This document shows, one piece after another, positions 8,696 to 20,968 of a stretch of 64,000 bases of DNA. Source of the DNA: Occallatibacter gabretensis (lineage in GTDB: Bacteria; Acidobacteriota; Terriglobia; Terriglobales; Acidobacteriaceae); NCBI RefSeq assembly GCF_001449115.1, contig NZ_LAIJ01000005.1:45036-109035 (forward strand), written 5' to 3'. Each line of letters opens with the position of its first letter. The first letter of the stretch is position 1. Under the pieces are notes generated by a model. The model saw nothing but the letters and a program-made list of their open reading frames with translations, was not told the origin of the DNA and searched no databases. The position numbers were made by a program, and so were the translations under genes.

Positions 8696-10240
8696 ATGGC
8701 AAGCCCTTTGTATCAGAGCATCGAGTTGTTGAGCCGGGAAAAAGGCATCGAGCCCGAGATCGTCGTCGGCGCGGTGGAAGAAGCTATCGCTCTGGCCACG
8801 CGCAAGTACTACAAGACTCAGGAAAACATGCGCGGCGAACTCAACAAGGAGACCGGCGAAATCACGGCTTATGTCTACAAGACGGTCGTCGCCGACGAGG
8901 AGCAGATCGAGGATCCGGTCAACCAGATCACTCTGGCTGAGGCCAACGAGCTCGCGCCCGGCGTTGAAGTCGGCAGCGAGATCCGCATGTACAAGGACAC
9001 CTCACCGCTCGGCCGCATCGCCGCCCAGCTCGCCAAGCAGGTCATCTTTCAAAAGGTTCGCGAAGCCGAGCGCGACACCGTCTTCCAGGAGTACGCGCAC
9101 CGCGAAAAAGAAGTCCTCAACGCCACAGTCAAGCGCATTGAAGGGCAGGACGTCATCTTCGACCTCGGCAAGGCTGAAGCCCGCTGCCCCAAGCGCGAGC
9201 AGTCGCGCCTGGAATCCTTCACCGTGGGCGAGCGCGTCCGCGTCGTACTCATCAAGGTCGATCGCGCCGCCAAGGGTCCGCAGGTCATCGTCTCCCGCGC
9301 AGCGCCGGAGCTCGTCTCCAACCTTTTCCAGAGCGAAGTTCCCGAAATCTACGACAGCACCGTCGTCATCCGCGCCATCGCCCGCGAAGCCGGCGAGCGC
9401 ACCAAGATCGCCGTCATGAGCCGCGACAAGGATGTCGACCCCGTCGGCGCCTGCGTCGGCATGAAGGGCATGCGCGTGCAGTCCATCATCCGCGAGCTGC
9501 GCGGCGAGAAGATCGACATCATCGAATTCAGCGAAGAAATTACCACCTTTGCTGAGAAGGCTCTGCAGCCCGCCAAGGTCAGCCGCGTCTCCATCACGGA
9601 CCTCACGGACAAGCAGCTTGAAGTCATCGTGGACGACACGCAGCTCTCGCTCGCCATCGGCAAGAAGGGCCAGAACGTCCGCCTCGCCGCCAAGCTCCTA
9701 GGCTGGAAGATCGACATCAAGTCCGAAGAGGAGAAGCGCCAGGAGGTCGAGCAGCAGATGCAGGCCATGTCCGGTGGACCCACCACACCCATCGAGCAGG
9801 TCACAGAGCTCGGCGAGGGCATCATTCAGAAGCTCGTGGCCGCCGGTATCACCACAGTCGAAGGCCTGGCCGACATGACCCCCGAGGAGCTCGAAGAGAT
9901 TCCTGGAATCGGCGAAAAGACGCTGGAGAAGATCAGCGTCGCCGTTCGCCACTACTTCGGCCACTTTGAAGAGGGCGAAGAAGCCCCCGCCTCGGCCGAG
10001 CATCGCGAAGGCGAGTCGACCACCGAGCACGTGGCCCACTCGGAGCCGGGCGAAGCTGAAATTGCCACGCCGGAGGCCGCAGAAGCCACCGCGGAAGCAG
10101 AAGAAGAGAACGCAGAAGACGTACTTCAGGAAGCCGAATCCGTGGAAGCCGCGGAATCTGACTCCGAGGAATCCGCTTCTGCATTGGAAGAAGCAGTCGA
10201 GAACGCGCCGGAAGCCAGCGAAGACGAGAGCGAAGCGTAA
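8696..10240 (+). CDS. nusA: Transcription termination/antitermination protein NusA
   Basis: NusA binds RNA polymerase and nascent RNA to modulate pausing, termination and antitermination. In 514 residues: the N-terminal polymerase-binding domain (about 1-125), S1 (about 130-200), KH1/KH2 (about 205-345, with VGACVGMKGMRVQSI and AIGKKGQNVRLA) and a helix-hairpin-helix module around PEELEEIPGIGEKTLEKI. A final Glu/Ala-rich tail of about 90 residues is disordered and very acidic. The start at 8696 follows GAAGGAAG with a rather long spacing. The 153-nt gap after rimP holds no gene. The stop codon sits in a terminator-like stem. Confidence 0.97.
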   Translation: MASPLYQSIELLSREKGIEPEIVVGAVEEAIALATRKYYKTQENMRGELNKETGEITAYVYKTVVADEEQIEDPVNQITLAEANELAPGVEVGSEIRMYKDTSPLGRIAAQLAKQVIFQKVREAERDTVFQEYAHREKEVLNATVKRIEGQDVIFDLGKAEARCPKREQSRLESFTVGERVRVVLIKVDRAAKGPQVIVSRAAPELVSNLFQSEVPEIYDSTVVIRAIAREAGERTKIAVMSRDKDVDPVGACVGMKGMRVQSIIRELRGEKIDIIEFSEEITTFAEKALQPAKVSRVSITDLTDKQLEVIVDDTQLSLAIGKKGQNVRLAAKLLGWKIDIKSEEEKRQEVEQQMQAMSGGPTTPIEQVTELGEGIIQKLVAAGITTVEGLADMTPEELEEIPGIGEKTLEKISVAVRHYFGHFEEGEEAPASAEHREGESTTEHVAHSEPGEAEIATPEAAEATAEAEEENAEDVLQEAESVEAAESDSEESASALEEAVENAPEASEDESEA

Positions 10241-10266
10241 TTCATTATGCTTCGCGCATTTTCTTC
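10230..10266 (+). terminator. Terminator-like hairpin spanning the nusA stop codon
   Basis: GCGAAGCGTAA (10230-10240) pairs with TTATGCTTCGC (10245-10255), 11 bp with one G-U, tetraloop TTCA, followed by GCATTTTCTTC. The TAA stop of nusA forms the upper stem. Ribosomes ending nusA would melt it, so it may act as a translation-coupled partial terminator between nusA and infB. Confidence 0.55.
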
Positions 10267-10280
10267 AAATTCGGGAGATA

Positions 10281-10308
10281 ATGGAATTTCCGGCACTGGA
10301 AATTCCAT
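10281..10308 (+). promoter_or_regulatory. Second hairpin in the nusA-infB spacer
   Basis: ATGGAATTTCC (10281-10291) and GGAAATTCCAT (10298-10308) form a perfect 11-bp stem with a 6-nt loop. No U tract follows, so it is not a terminator. An RNase processing site or an operator are possible readings; the sequence does not decide. Confidence 0.45.
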
Positions 10309-10383
10309 CCAACAGAATAGCCAATGCCAAGAGGTAGCTATGAACTCTTAGCACTACCGGCAGCACACATCGAAAAGAGGCGG

Positions 10384-13728
<3,345 letters not shown>

Positions 13729-13748
13729 CCCAATCCCACCCAAACACG

Positions 13749-13785
13749 ACGGCCCGATGCGCAAGCATCGGGCCGTTCCTTTTTG
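13749..13785 (+). terminator. Intrinsic terminator of the rimP-nusA-infB operon
   Basis: ACGGCCCGATGC (13749-13760) pairs perfectly with GCATCGGGCCGT (13765-13776) through a GCAA tetraloop and is followed by TCCTTTTT. It begins 20 nt after the infB stop. Confidence 0.9.
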
Positions 13786-13837
13786 CATTTCGAAATCCGC
13801 CATCTTTCTGAGCAACAAAGCTCCCTCGCCACAAAGA

Positions 13838-13895
13838 TGTCATCCTGAGCGTAGCCGCTTTTCAGGCGGAGCGAAGGATCTGCGGTTGCTTTTGC
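13838..13895 (+). repeat. Dispersed GTCATCCTGAGCG repeat, copy 1
   Basis: Begins TGTCATCCTGAGCG and ends GCGAAGGATCTGCGGTTGC, with a short middle containing CCGCTTTTCAGGCGG. The two conserved ends match copies at 38336, 40905 and 41143. It lies between the infB terminator and the sigma-factor gene. No coding potential is seen in it. Confidence 0.7.
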
Positions 13896-14022
13896 TGTTG
13901 CCTTTTGCCCAATCAGACCGGGCGCCATCCTCCGCAGAAACCAATAATTCCCCAAAATATATCCGAACACTCCCCCATCCCACTCCGTCATAACCAACAG
14001 GAAGTGCCGGAGAGCAGACACG

Positions 14023-14565
14023 TTGACCCCAGCGGAAGAGGCAAACTTCACGGCACTCGTCGAGCGCCAATCCCGATTTGCCTTCCGCGTGACATACGCT
14101 GTTCTGCTCAACACGCATGACGCCGAAGACGCGGTACAGGAGACATTCTTGAAGCTCTATCGACACAGCGGCTGGCAGCAGGCAGACAACGAGCGCGCCT
14201 ACATTGCGCGCGTCGCCTGGCGCTGCGCCATCGATCGCCGCCGAGCCTCGCATCCTGTTGCCGCCGATCCCGATGCAGCTCTGGATATCCCCTCGCATCA
14301 TCCCGGCCCTGAGCACACATTCCTCTCAGCCGAGCATCACCGTCGCATCCACGCAATGATCGATACGCTGCCTGAAGACCTCCGCCTGCCGCTCATTCTC
14401 TCCGCATTCGACGATCTCAACTCGCGTCTCATTGCAGGCATCCTCAACATCCCGGAGGGCACCGTCCGCACCCGCTTGCAGCGTGCCCGCCAGCTACTAA
14501 AACAAAAGCTCATCGCCCTCGAATCCCCGCCGGAATCACCACGCAAGGAGGCTCATCATGCCTGA
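14023..14565 (+). CDS. ECF-type RNA polymerase sigma factor
   Basis: A 180-residue alternative sigma factor with only regions 2 and 4. Region 2 (about 8-75) includes NTHDAEDAVQETFLKLYRH; region 4 (about 115-168) has the helix-turn-helix LRLPLILSAFDDLNSRLIAG with NIPEGTVRTRLQRARQLLK. TTG 14023 is taken as start because GGAG lies 10 nt upstream and no better start is in frame. It overlaps the next gene, a membrane protein, by 8 nt, the usual layout for a sigma factor and its anti-sigma factor. Target promoters are unknown. Confidence 0.92.
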   Translation: MTPAEEANFTALVERQSRFAFRVTYAVLLNTHDAEDAVQETFLKLYRHSGWQQADNERAYIARVAWRCAIDRRRASHPVAADPDAALDIPSHHPGPEHTFLSAEHHRRIHAMIDTLPEDLRLPLILSAFDDLNSRLIAGILNIPEGTVRTRLQRARQLLKQKLIALESPPESPRKEAHHA

Positions 14566-15100
14566 CGACCGCGAACTCGACCACCTGCTTGATACCGCGC
14601 TCTCCACCTATGCCGAACCACGCGAAGGCCTGGAAGCCCGCGTCCTTGCAAATCTCTCAGCACGCCCCACGCGCCGCTGGCTACCGTGGATCATCGCTCT
14701 ACCCATCGCCGCATGCCTTCTACTTTTGCTCACGCTCTATCCGCGGCATGATCGCACAGAGCCAGTACGCCAGGCGCAGCACAACCCTACACCGCAAATG
14801 CAGCCCACACCACAAAGCTCCACAGCACAAGCTGCACTAGAACCGGTACGCCCGCCTCAGCCGCGCACCTCAATCGCACACGCCACACGCACCGCACCTG
14901 CGCCATTACCCAAACTCGACGTCTTCCCCACGCCTCAGCCGCTCTCATCACAGGAGCGAGCTCTCATCCGCTACGTCGCCCACATCCCGGAGCCGGACCG
15001 CAGAGCTCTGGCCGCAGCTGAAGACCAGCCCATCGCTCCACTCGCCATAGCCGCCATCCAGATTCATCCCCTCGAACCGCTCGATAAATCAGAAAACTAA
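14558..15100 (+). CDS. Putative anti-sigma factor, single-pass membrane protein
   Basis: A 180-residue protein with a short cytoplasmic helical head (about 1-43), one transmembrane helix (WIIALPIAACLLLLLTLY, about 47-64) and a Pro/Gln/Thr-rich extracytoplasmic part. No zinc-binding anti-sigma motif is seen, so the anti-sigma role rests on size, topology and the 8-nt overlap with the sigma gene. AAGGAGG lies upstream of ATG 14558. Translational coupling would keep the pair in balance. Confidence 0.65.
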   Translation: MPDDRELDHLLDTALSTYAEPREGLEARVLANLSARPTRRWLPWIIALPIAACLLLLLTLYPRHDRTEPVRQAQHNPTPQMQPTPQSSTAQAALEPVRPPQPRTSIAHATRTAPAPLPKLDVFPTPQPLSSQERALIRYVAHIPEPDRRALAAAEDQPIAPLAIAAIQIHPLEPLDKSEN

Positions 15101-15109
15101 GGAGACCCC

Positions 15110-15688
15110 ATGCGTAAGTCCATCCTCGCCGCCTGCATTCTCTTCGCCGCCTTTGCCGTCCCGGTAATTTCCTTCGCGCAGGACCAGGACAAGGCGGCAG
15201 AGTCCGCTACGCCCGTCCACTTTTACCGTCTCACCCTCACCGTGCAGGAAGTTGATTCCAGCAACAAGCCCATCAATAGCCGCTCCTATGCCACTACCGT
15301 TAGTACCGATAGCAAAAACCCTTTTAGCAATTCCATCCGCACAAGTTCTCGCTTGCCTGTCGCCACAGGTACATTCTCAAGCGGAGAAAAAGCCAGCACG
15401 CAAAACGTACAGTTCACATACATCGATATCGGGGCAAACTTCGACATCAAAGATGTAAAGGAACTGGGCCGCCAGTTATCGCTTCACGTTAAAGCAGACA
15501 TCAGTTCAAATGGTGGCAATACCCCCGTGGGCAACAGTGCCAACTTCGAAGAGCCAATCATCCGCCACAACCAGTGGGAGTCCCCCGTCCTCATCACCAT
15601 TGGCAAACCCACCGTCATCTTCTCTTCCGACGCACTCGAAAGCAAAAACGCCATGCAAGTCGTAGCCACCGTCATACCCATTCCATAA
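15110..15688 (+). CDS. Secreted protein of unknown function in the sigma-factor operon
   Basis: A 192-residue protein with a clear signal peptide (RKSILAACILFAAFAVPVISFAQ). The mature part looks beta-rich (YRLTLTVQEVDSS, LSLHVKADISS, ESPVLITIGKPTVIF), without cysteines or catalytic motifs that I can name. AAGGAG precedes ATG 15110, 9 nt after the putative anti-sigma gene, and a terminator closes the unit at 15712. It may be the envelope component sensed by, or produced under, the sigma/anti-sigma pair; that is inference. Confidence 0.75.
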   Translation: MRKSILAACILFAAFAVPVISFAQDQDKAAESATPVHFYRLTLTVQEVDSSNKPINSRSYATTVSTDSKNPFSNSIRTSSRLPVATGTFSSGEKASTQNVQFTYIDIGANFDIKDVKELGRQLSLHVKADISSNGGNTPVGNSANFEEPIIRHNQWESPVLITIGKPTVIFSSDALESKNAMQVVATVIPIP

Positions 15689-15711
15689 TCTTTCCTTCTA
15701 ACAACCACACC

Positions 15712-15750
15712 ACGGCCCGCATCTCATACATTGCGGGCCGTTTATTTTTT
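15712..15750 (+). terminator. Terminator of the sigma/anti-sigma operon
   Basis: ACGGCCCGCA (15712-15721) pairs with TGCGGGCCGT (15732-15741), followed by TTATTTTTTC. It lies 23 nt after the stop of the secreted-protein gene. Confidence 0.88.
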
Positions 15751-15834
15751 CAACATCACTTCACCCCATCGCACACCGCAACAGAGCTACAATCTCCGCA
15801 CAACGGCGTCTCCCACCGCCCCCGAAGGGAAAAC

Positions 15835-16872
15835 ATGGCCACCAAATCCACCAAAGAACCCGAACATAAAAAACCCGTGCATAAAAAGCCTGAGCCAAAA
15901 CCCAAGCCGGCTCCGGCAAACGCGACCACATACACGCTCATCACCATGCCGGATGATGGCCCGAAAGGCCCCACAGCAATCTACGATCTGCTCTCGTCAG
16001 CAAAGAAAACCATCGACATGACCATGTACGAGCTCACCGACACACAGGTCACGTCCATCCTCACCAAAGCGGCGTCATCCGGCGTAACCGTCCGCGTCAT
16101 CCTCGACCAGAACAACGAGAAGAAGTCGAATACCACCGCCTTCAATGCGCTTACCAAAGGCGGCGTTTCCGTCCACTGGGCCAATCCTGTCTACGCGGTC
16201 ACCCACCAGAAGACCATCACCGTCGACTCAGCTACCTCCGCCATCATGACCCTCAACCTCGTCACAGAGGACTACCCCACCACGCGCGACTTCGCCGTCA
16301 TCACCAATGACGCCAAGGACATCTCCGCTATCGAGACCACCTTCGCCGCCGACTTCACCAACGCCGCCATCACCCCGCCCACCGGCGACAATCTTGCCTG
16401 GTCTCCCACCAACTCGCGCACCGCCATCCTCGGCGTCATCAACGGCGCAACCAAGTCCCTCTACATCGCGCAGGAAGAAATGTCCGATGCCGGCGTCGAA
16501 TCGGCCATAGAAGCTGCACTCAAACGCGGCGTCTCGGTCACCCTCGTGCAGGAAAACATGACCGGCAGCTACACAGCCGTTCTCCAAGCATTCAAGTCAG
16601 ACGGCGCCAAGGTTGCAACGTACTCTTCGCGCACCGGCTACTATATCCACGCCAAAGCTTTCCTCGCCGACTACAACACGCCTCAGGCCACGCTCTTCCT
16701 CGGCTCGGAAAACTGCACTGCCGCATCACTCAACAGCAATCGCGAGCTCGGACTCATCTTCAGCGACCCCGCCTGCATGACCGGCGTCTACAACGCCATT
16801 ATGAGCGACTTCAACGGCGGCACACAGTCCCTCATCGTCCCCGCCAACTTCGTGAAACCCGTCATCCACTGA
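15835..16872 (+). CDS. Phospholipase D-like domain protein
   Basis: A 345-residue PLD-superfamily protein with two HKD half-sites: HQKTITVD (about residues 124-131) and HAKAFLADYNTPQATLFLGS (about 272-291). Members act on phosphodiester bonds of lipids or nucleic acids; the substrate cannot be told here. The N-terminus is a Lys/Pro/Glu tract (about 1-30) without a signal peptide. ATG 15835 follows GAAGGG; an open frame extends further upstream but crosses the 15712 terminator. It is a single gene flanked by terminators. Confidence 0.85.
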   Translation: MATKSTKEPEHKKPVHKKPEPKPKPAPANATTYTLITMPDDGPKGPTAIYDLLSSAKKTIDMTMYELTDTQVTSILTKAASSGVTVRVILDQNNEKKSNTTAFNALTKGGVSVHWANPVYAVTHQKTITVDSATSAIMTLNLVTEDYPTTRDFAVITNDAKDISAIETTFAADFTNAAITPPTGDNLAWSPTNSRTAILGVINGATKSLYIAQEEMSDAGVESAIEAALKRGVSVTLVQENMTGSYTAVLQAFKSDGAKVATYSSRTGYYIHAKAFLADYNTPQATLFLGSENCTAASLNSNRELGLIFSDPACMTGVYNAIMSDFNGGTQSLIVPANFVKPVIH

Positions 16873-16886
16873 AAAACGCATTCGGC

Positions 16887-16936
16887 GCCCATCCTTTCGG
16901 CAGTTTGCTCAAAGGATGGGCCAATCAATTTTTTTT
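16887..16936 (+). terminator. Probable terminator after the PLD-like gene
   Basis: GCCCATCCTTT (16887-16897) pairs with AAAGGATGGGC (16911-16921), and an eight-T run starts 7 nt later. The stem also resembles the second dispersed hairpin family (see 34917 and 40833), so it may be a repeat used as a terminator. Confidence 0.65.
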
Positions 16937-17198
16937 ATGGACAAAATAGATTTTAGTTTTATCGATTAACCTCTTCTGCTCTCGTCCCTTATCTCCCGTC
17001 CTTACGTCCGCCCAATGCTCCTCTCACAAATTTCTTAGATCATCCCTATTCCCCGCTTACGCAGCGCTTGCGCGTGCCTTATACCTTTGCGCGCCTAATG
17101 GTTCTTGGCAGCCCACTCGGTTTTCTCTCCCGCATATTCATTGCAGTTCATCTCATCGGGGCTGCCAGCGCCGGCGCATGCGCCGGCAGGAGGCCTTT
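16937..17198. other. Non-coding leader region of the TonB receptor gene
   Basis: No gene is seen. The first ~30 bases are AT-rich (around 16937-16968) and could hold a promoter; the rest is pyrimidine-rich. At 17170-17187 there is a perfect 18-bp palindrome, GCCGGCGCATGCGCCGGC, immediately upstream of the AGGAGG at 17188-17193. Folded in RNA it would place a 7-bp GC stem right next to the ribosome binding site. Confidence 0.55.
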
Positions 17199-20100
17199 AT
17201 GATCGTCAACAGTGACCTCACTATTGCAGAGGCGCATAAACTTGCTCTGAGCTTTGCTGGAAAGCAGGCCAGTAAGCAACCCATCCGTCATCCCCTTCAG
17301 GGCCGCAAGCTCCATCACGTTCAAGCGCTGCCATTCGCGCGCAAGCGTCTCCTTGGCATCGCGCTTCTCGTTGCCCTCTTCACCCTTTGCACCGCCGCCT
17401 TCGCTCAATCCACCTTCGGTTCCGTCCGGGGAACAGTCGCGGACAGCGCAGGCGCCGTCATTCCCGACGCGCAGATCACCGCTCTCTCACTCGACGACAA
17501 CTCTGTCCACAACGCCACCTCCGGTGCCGCAGGCGAATTTGTCCTTGAGAACCTCAAGCCAGGCCACTATCGCATCTCCGTTCGTCATCAGGGATTCTCG
17601 GATACCATTGCCAACACCTCGCTTGAAGCACGTCAGGAGTTGCGTCTTCCCATAACTCTCACCATCGCGGCCACCTCCACCACCGTGGAAGTCAACGCCG
17701 TCGGCGAGCAGATCAACACTGAGAATGGCGTCGTCAGCAATACGCTCTCAAACGAGCAGATCACCAATCTGCCCATGAACAGCAGAGGCGTCTCTTCAAG
17801 CCCGCTCGGTACACTCGCCATCTCGCCCAGCGTCGTCCAGGATAGCCAGGGCAACATGGCCGTCGGTGGAGCAACCTCATCGCAGGTCGGCTTCTCCGTC
17901 GATGGCATCTCGACTGCCAACGTCCGTTCCAACGGCGCGCTTCACGATGCCTACCCATCCTCTGAAGGCATCTCCGAAACCAAGGTCACCGCCTTCAACA
18001 ACAATGCTGAGTTCGCGCAAATCGGCGATGTCACCTTCACCACCAAGAGCGGTACCAATCAGTGGCACGGTAGCGCATTCGAGTACTTCCAGAACGCAGA
18101 TCTCGATGCCACCATTTTCAGCTTCTCCTCCAGGGCTCCAAAAAACTTTAATGACTTCGGCGGTTCGTTTGGTGGTCCGGTAGCGCTGCCCAGGCTCAAA
18201 GGCCGTACCTTCTTCTTTGCCGACTACGAAGGCAATCGCAAAACGCAATCCAATCCCCAGCAGCTTCTCGTTCCCACCGCGGCCGAGCGCACTGGCGATC
18301 TCAATGATCTCGTCAGCTCATCTGTTCCATTGAACAATCCCTTCAGCGGCACCGCCTACACCAACAACACCATCCCCAACGTCAGCCCCGTCGCCACGGC
18401 GTTGCTCGCCTACTACCCTCTTCCTAACGCCACCGGCCAAGGCTATAACTACCAGACCCTCGTCCCCATTCCCTCCAGCACCGACGGTTGGGACGCACGC
18501 ATCGACGAGACAATCACGCAGAAACAAAGCATCTACGGCCGCTTCAGTTGGAAGAACCTCACCTACTCACAGGGCGGCGGCGGTCTAGCCTCGAACAACT
18601 TCCTGCCCAACGTCACCGCAAACGACAAAAACCGCAGCCTGCTCGTCAGCTATAACTACACACTGCGCAATAATCTCGTGAACGAGTTCCGATTCGGCTT
18701 CACCAATTTCAATGAGAACGACGGCTTCCCCATTGAAGGCAGCACAGCCATCTCGGGTCTTGGACTTCAAGGCGTCAATCTCAGCGCGCATCCCACCGGA
18801 GACGCCTTCCCCACCTTCAGCTTCAACGACGGAACCTTCACCAACATCGGCCAGGACCGCGTCGGTACCACCATCTCGCAGACCACGCAGTTCACTGACA
18901 ACCTCACCTGGGTGCTCGGCCGGCACAGCGTCAAATTCGGCGTGGATGCGCGCTACGTCCGTTACAACGCGCTCATGTTCTTCCAGCCCTCAGACGACTA
19001 CGGCGATTTCATCTTCTCGCCCGGCCTCTTCACAAACTACGCGCTCGGCGATCTTCTCCTCGGCCTGCCGCAGGAGTCTTTTTTCGCCATCACCAGCCCG
19101 CAGATCAACGCCACATCCACGCAGTGGGGCGTCTACGGACAGGACGAGTGGCAGCTCAGCCCTCGCCTCACACTCAGCTTCGGTTTGCGTTGGGAAATTC
19201 TGCCGCCATTCGCCGAATCCCGTGGCAATCTCGGCAGCTTTGACGCCTCCAACAACAGCGTCCTGGTGCCTGACAAGTTCCTTTCAAACGGAAGCCTCAC
19301 TACCACTGCGGACCCCACGCTGCAATCCGTCTACACCGGCTTCCTTGAAACCTTCAATGCCTGCGAGCTTCCCAGCCACAACCCCAATCTGGCATGCACG
19401 CATGTTCGCACCTCGAATCAGGACGGCATAACGCAGGGCCTGCGCCAGCTCTACAAGCTCAACCTCGATCCACGCGTCAGTTTTGCGTGGCGTCCCTTCG
19501 CCACCGATAAAACCGTTATTCGCGCCGGCTTCGGCATCTTTACGCAAACCACGCTTGGGCCCATGTCCTTCAATAACGCCGGCAACCCGACATCGAACCT
19601 GCTCACCAACTTCAACACCACCGCCGCTGCAAACGGTGGCCTTGCAGTCGTGCCGGCTGCCTTCCAGTTCCCGCAGACCTCGCCTTCTTCCACAACCGTC
19701 ACCCTGGGCGGCGGAAGCCTTGAGCAGGCCAACGATCCCCACTTCCGCGACCCGCAGGCCGCGCAGTGGAATCTCACCATCGAACACCAGGTCACGCCCG
19801 ACACAGTTGTGCGCCTCAGCTATGTTGGCATGTCCAACTATCGCCTGCCTGTCACCGTCGACTGGAACCAGATCCCCGCAAGCACTACCGCCTGGAACAC
19901 TGGCGCCACCGCCGGACCCTTCGTCGACAGCCGCGCGCCGTATCAAAACTGGTCGCTTCTCATGTCCTCTGAGAATCTGGGCCACGCCTCCTATCACGCC
20001 GGCATCGTCGAGGTGAACCATCGCCTGCGCCATGGCCTCGCGCTGCAGACCAGCTACACACTCGCCAAAAACCTCAGCAACGCGCAAGGCACCGATGCTC

Positions 20101-20768
20101 CCACCGTCTTCGCCAGCGAAGAAGCTTATGCTGTCGAAGTCGCCAACCGCTTCAATCTCCGTTCCAATCGCGGCAATGTCGTCGCCACTCCGCGCCAGCG
20201 CGCCCTGATCAGTGGAACCTACCAGCTACCTTACGGCCCGGGCCGCCCTTGGCACGGACCTTCGATCCTCAATAGCGTTTTCGGGGGATGGGACCTCAGC
20301 ACCGTCACCACGTTGCAAACCGGCCAGTGGCTCACCCCAACCACCAGTCCCGCCTATGATCAATCCAACACCGGCATGGCCCTTCGCTCCGGCGGCGGAG
20401 CCATCCTCCGCCCCGATTGCGGCACAGGGAGTCCCTATGCCAGTCAGACTCCCGGCGTCTTCTTCAACATCAACGCCTTCGCGGAAACGCCCCAGGGCGC
20501 AGGCCGCTTCGGCAACTGCGGCGTAGGCATCCTCGAAGGGCCGAAGATGATCAACTCCAACGCGGGCCTCGCAAAAAGCGCCAGCTTCCACGAGCACTAT
20601 AAGCTGCGCTTTGAAGCCACCTTCACAAACGTGCTGAATCGCTCAAACTTCGCTCCTCCAGCCACCAACATCAGCAACACAACCACCTTCGGAGCGCTTA
20701 CCTCCGTCCTTCCTCAAGGACTGGGCGGCAATCGCACCGGTCAGCTCGCACTGCGTCTCGACTTCTGA
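17199..20768 (+). CDS. Oar-like TonB-dependent receptor
   Basis: A 1189-residue outer-membrane receptor of the acidobacterial Oar/TonB-dependent type, presumed to import or bind an unknown ligand, possibly a carbohydrate or peptide. An N-terminal extension of ~45 residues precedes the hydrophobic signal (LLGIALLVALFTLCTAAFAQ). Next come a carboxypeptidase-regulatory-like domain (GSVRGTVADSAGAVIPDAQI), a plug (NGVVSNTLSNEQITNLPMNS, SQVGFSVDGIS) and a long barrel ending GQLALRLDF with the terminal Phe. ATG 17199 follows AGGAGG by 5 nt; an in-frame ATG at 17178 lies inside the palindrome. No TonB-box partner or sensor gene is next to it. Confidence 0.92.
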   Translation: MIVNSDLTIAEAHKLALSFAGKQASKQPIRHPLQGRKLHHVQALPFARKRLLGIALLVALFTLCTAAFAQSTFGSVRGTVADSAGAVIPDAQITALSLDDNSVHNATSGAAGEFVLENLKPGHYRISVRHQGFSDTIANTSLEARQELRLPITLTIAATSTTVEVNAVGEQINTENGVVSNTLSNEQITNLPMNSRGVSSSPLGTLAISPSVVQDSQGNMAVGGATSSQVGFSVDGISTANVRSNGALHDAYPSSEGISETKVTAFNNNAEFAQIGDVTFTTKSGTNQWHGSAFEYFQNADLDATIFSFSSRAPKNFNDFGGSFGGPVALPRLKGRTFFFADYEGNRKTQSNPQQLLVPTAAERTGDLNDLVSSSVPLNNPFSGTAYTNNTIPNVSPVATALLAYYPLPNATGQGYNYQTLVPIPSSTDGWDARIDETITQKQSIYGRFSWKNLTYSQGGGGLASNNFLPNVTANDKNRSLLVSYNYTLRNNLVNEFRFGFTNFNENDGFPIEGSTAISGLGLQGVNLSAHPTGDAFPTFSFNDGTFTNIGQDRVGTTISQTTQFTDNLTWVLGRHSVKFGVDARYVRYNALMFFQPSDDYGDFIFSPGLFTNYALGDLLLGLPQESFFAITSPQINATSTQWGVYGQDEWQLSPRLTLSFGLRWEILPPFAESRGNLGSFDASNNSVLVPDKFLSNGSLTTTADPTLQSVYTGFLETFNACELPSHNPNLACTHVRTSNQDGITQGLRQLYKLNLDPRVSFAWRPFATDKTVIRAGFGIFTQTTLGPMSFNNAGNPTSNLLTNFNTTAAANGGLAVVPAAFQFPQTSPSSTTVTLGGGSLEQANDPHFRDPQAAQWNLTIEHQVTPDTVVRLSYVGMSNYRLPVTVDWNQIPASTTAWNTGATAGPFVDSRAPYQNWSLLMSSENLGHASYHAGIVEVNHRLRHGLALQTSYTLAKNLSNAQGTDAPTVFASEEAYAVEVANRFNLRSNRGNVVATPRQRALISGTYQLPYGPGRPWHGPSILNSVFGGWDLSTVTTLQTGQWLTPTTSPAYDQSNTGMALRSGGGAILRPDCGTGSPYASQTPGVFFNINAFAETPQGAGRFGNCGVGILEGPKMINSNAGLAKSASFHEHYKLRFEATFTNVLNRSNFAPPATNISNTTTFGALTSVLPQGLGGNRTGQLALRLDF

Positions 20769-20792
20769 GCGCAACTCAACACCGTATTCCCA

Positions 20793-20819
20793 CCCCTGGT
20801 ACATTCTTTGCGCCAGGGG
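20793..20819 (+). repeat. Hairpin after the TonB receptor gene
   Basis: CCCCTGG (20793-20799) pairs with CCAGGGG (20813-20819) and is flanked by CCCA and GGGCATACC, resembling the second dispersed hairpin family. There is no T tract. It is the only structure in the 200-nt gap before the phosphatase gene. Confidence 0.45.
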
Positions 20820-20968
20820 CGGGCATACCGATGGCTTTCGCGTTGATTCATGTCCCTTCTTCGCTATCCTTACTCCCAATCCCACAAATCCTATACACTC
20901 ACTTCCATCCCCGCCGGAATACCGGCATTACGGCCGCAGCTCGCCCGGGATAGGAGACCCCCAGAGAA

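Noticed and set aside
16922..16968. AT-rich replication origin or DnaA region
   Set aside because: No DnaA boxes or neighbouring replication genes; more likely terminator tail and promoter DNA.
20400..20768. Frameshift or truncation in the TonB receptor
   Set aside because: The frame continues to a typical barrel end with a terminal Phe, so the gene is intact.
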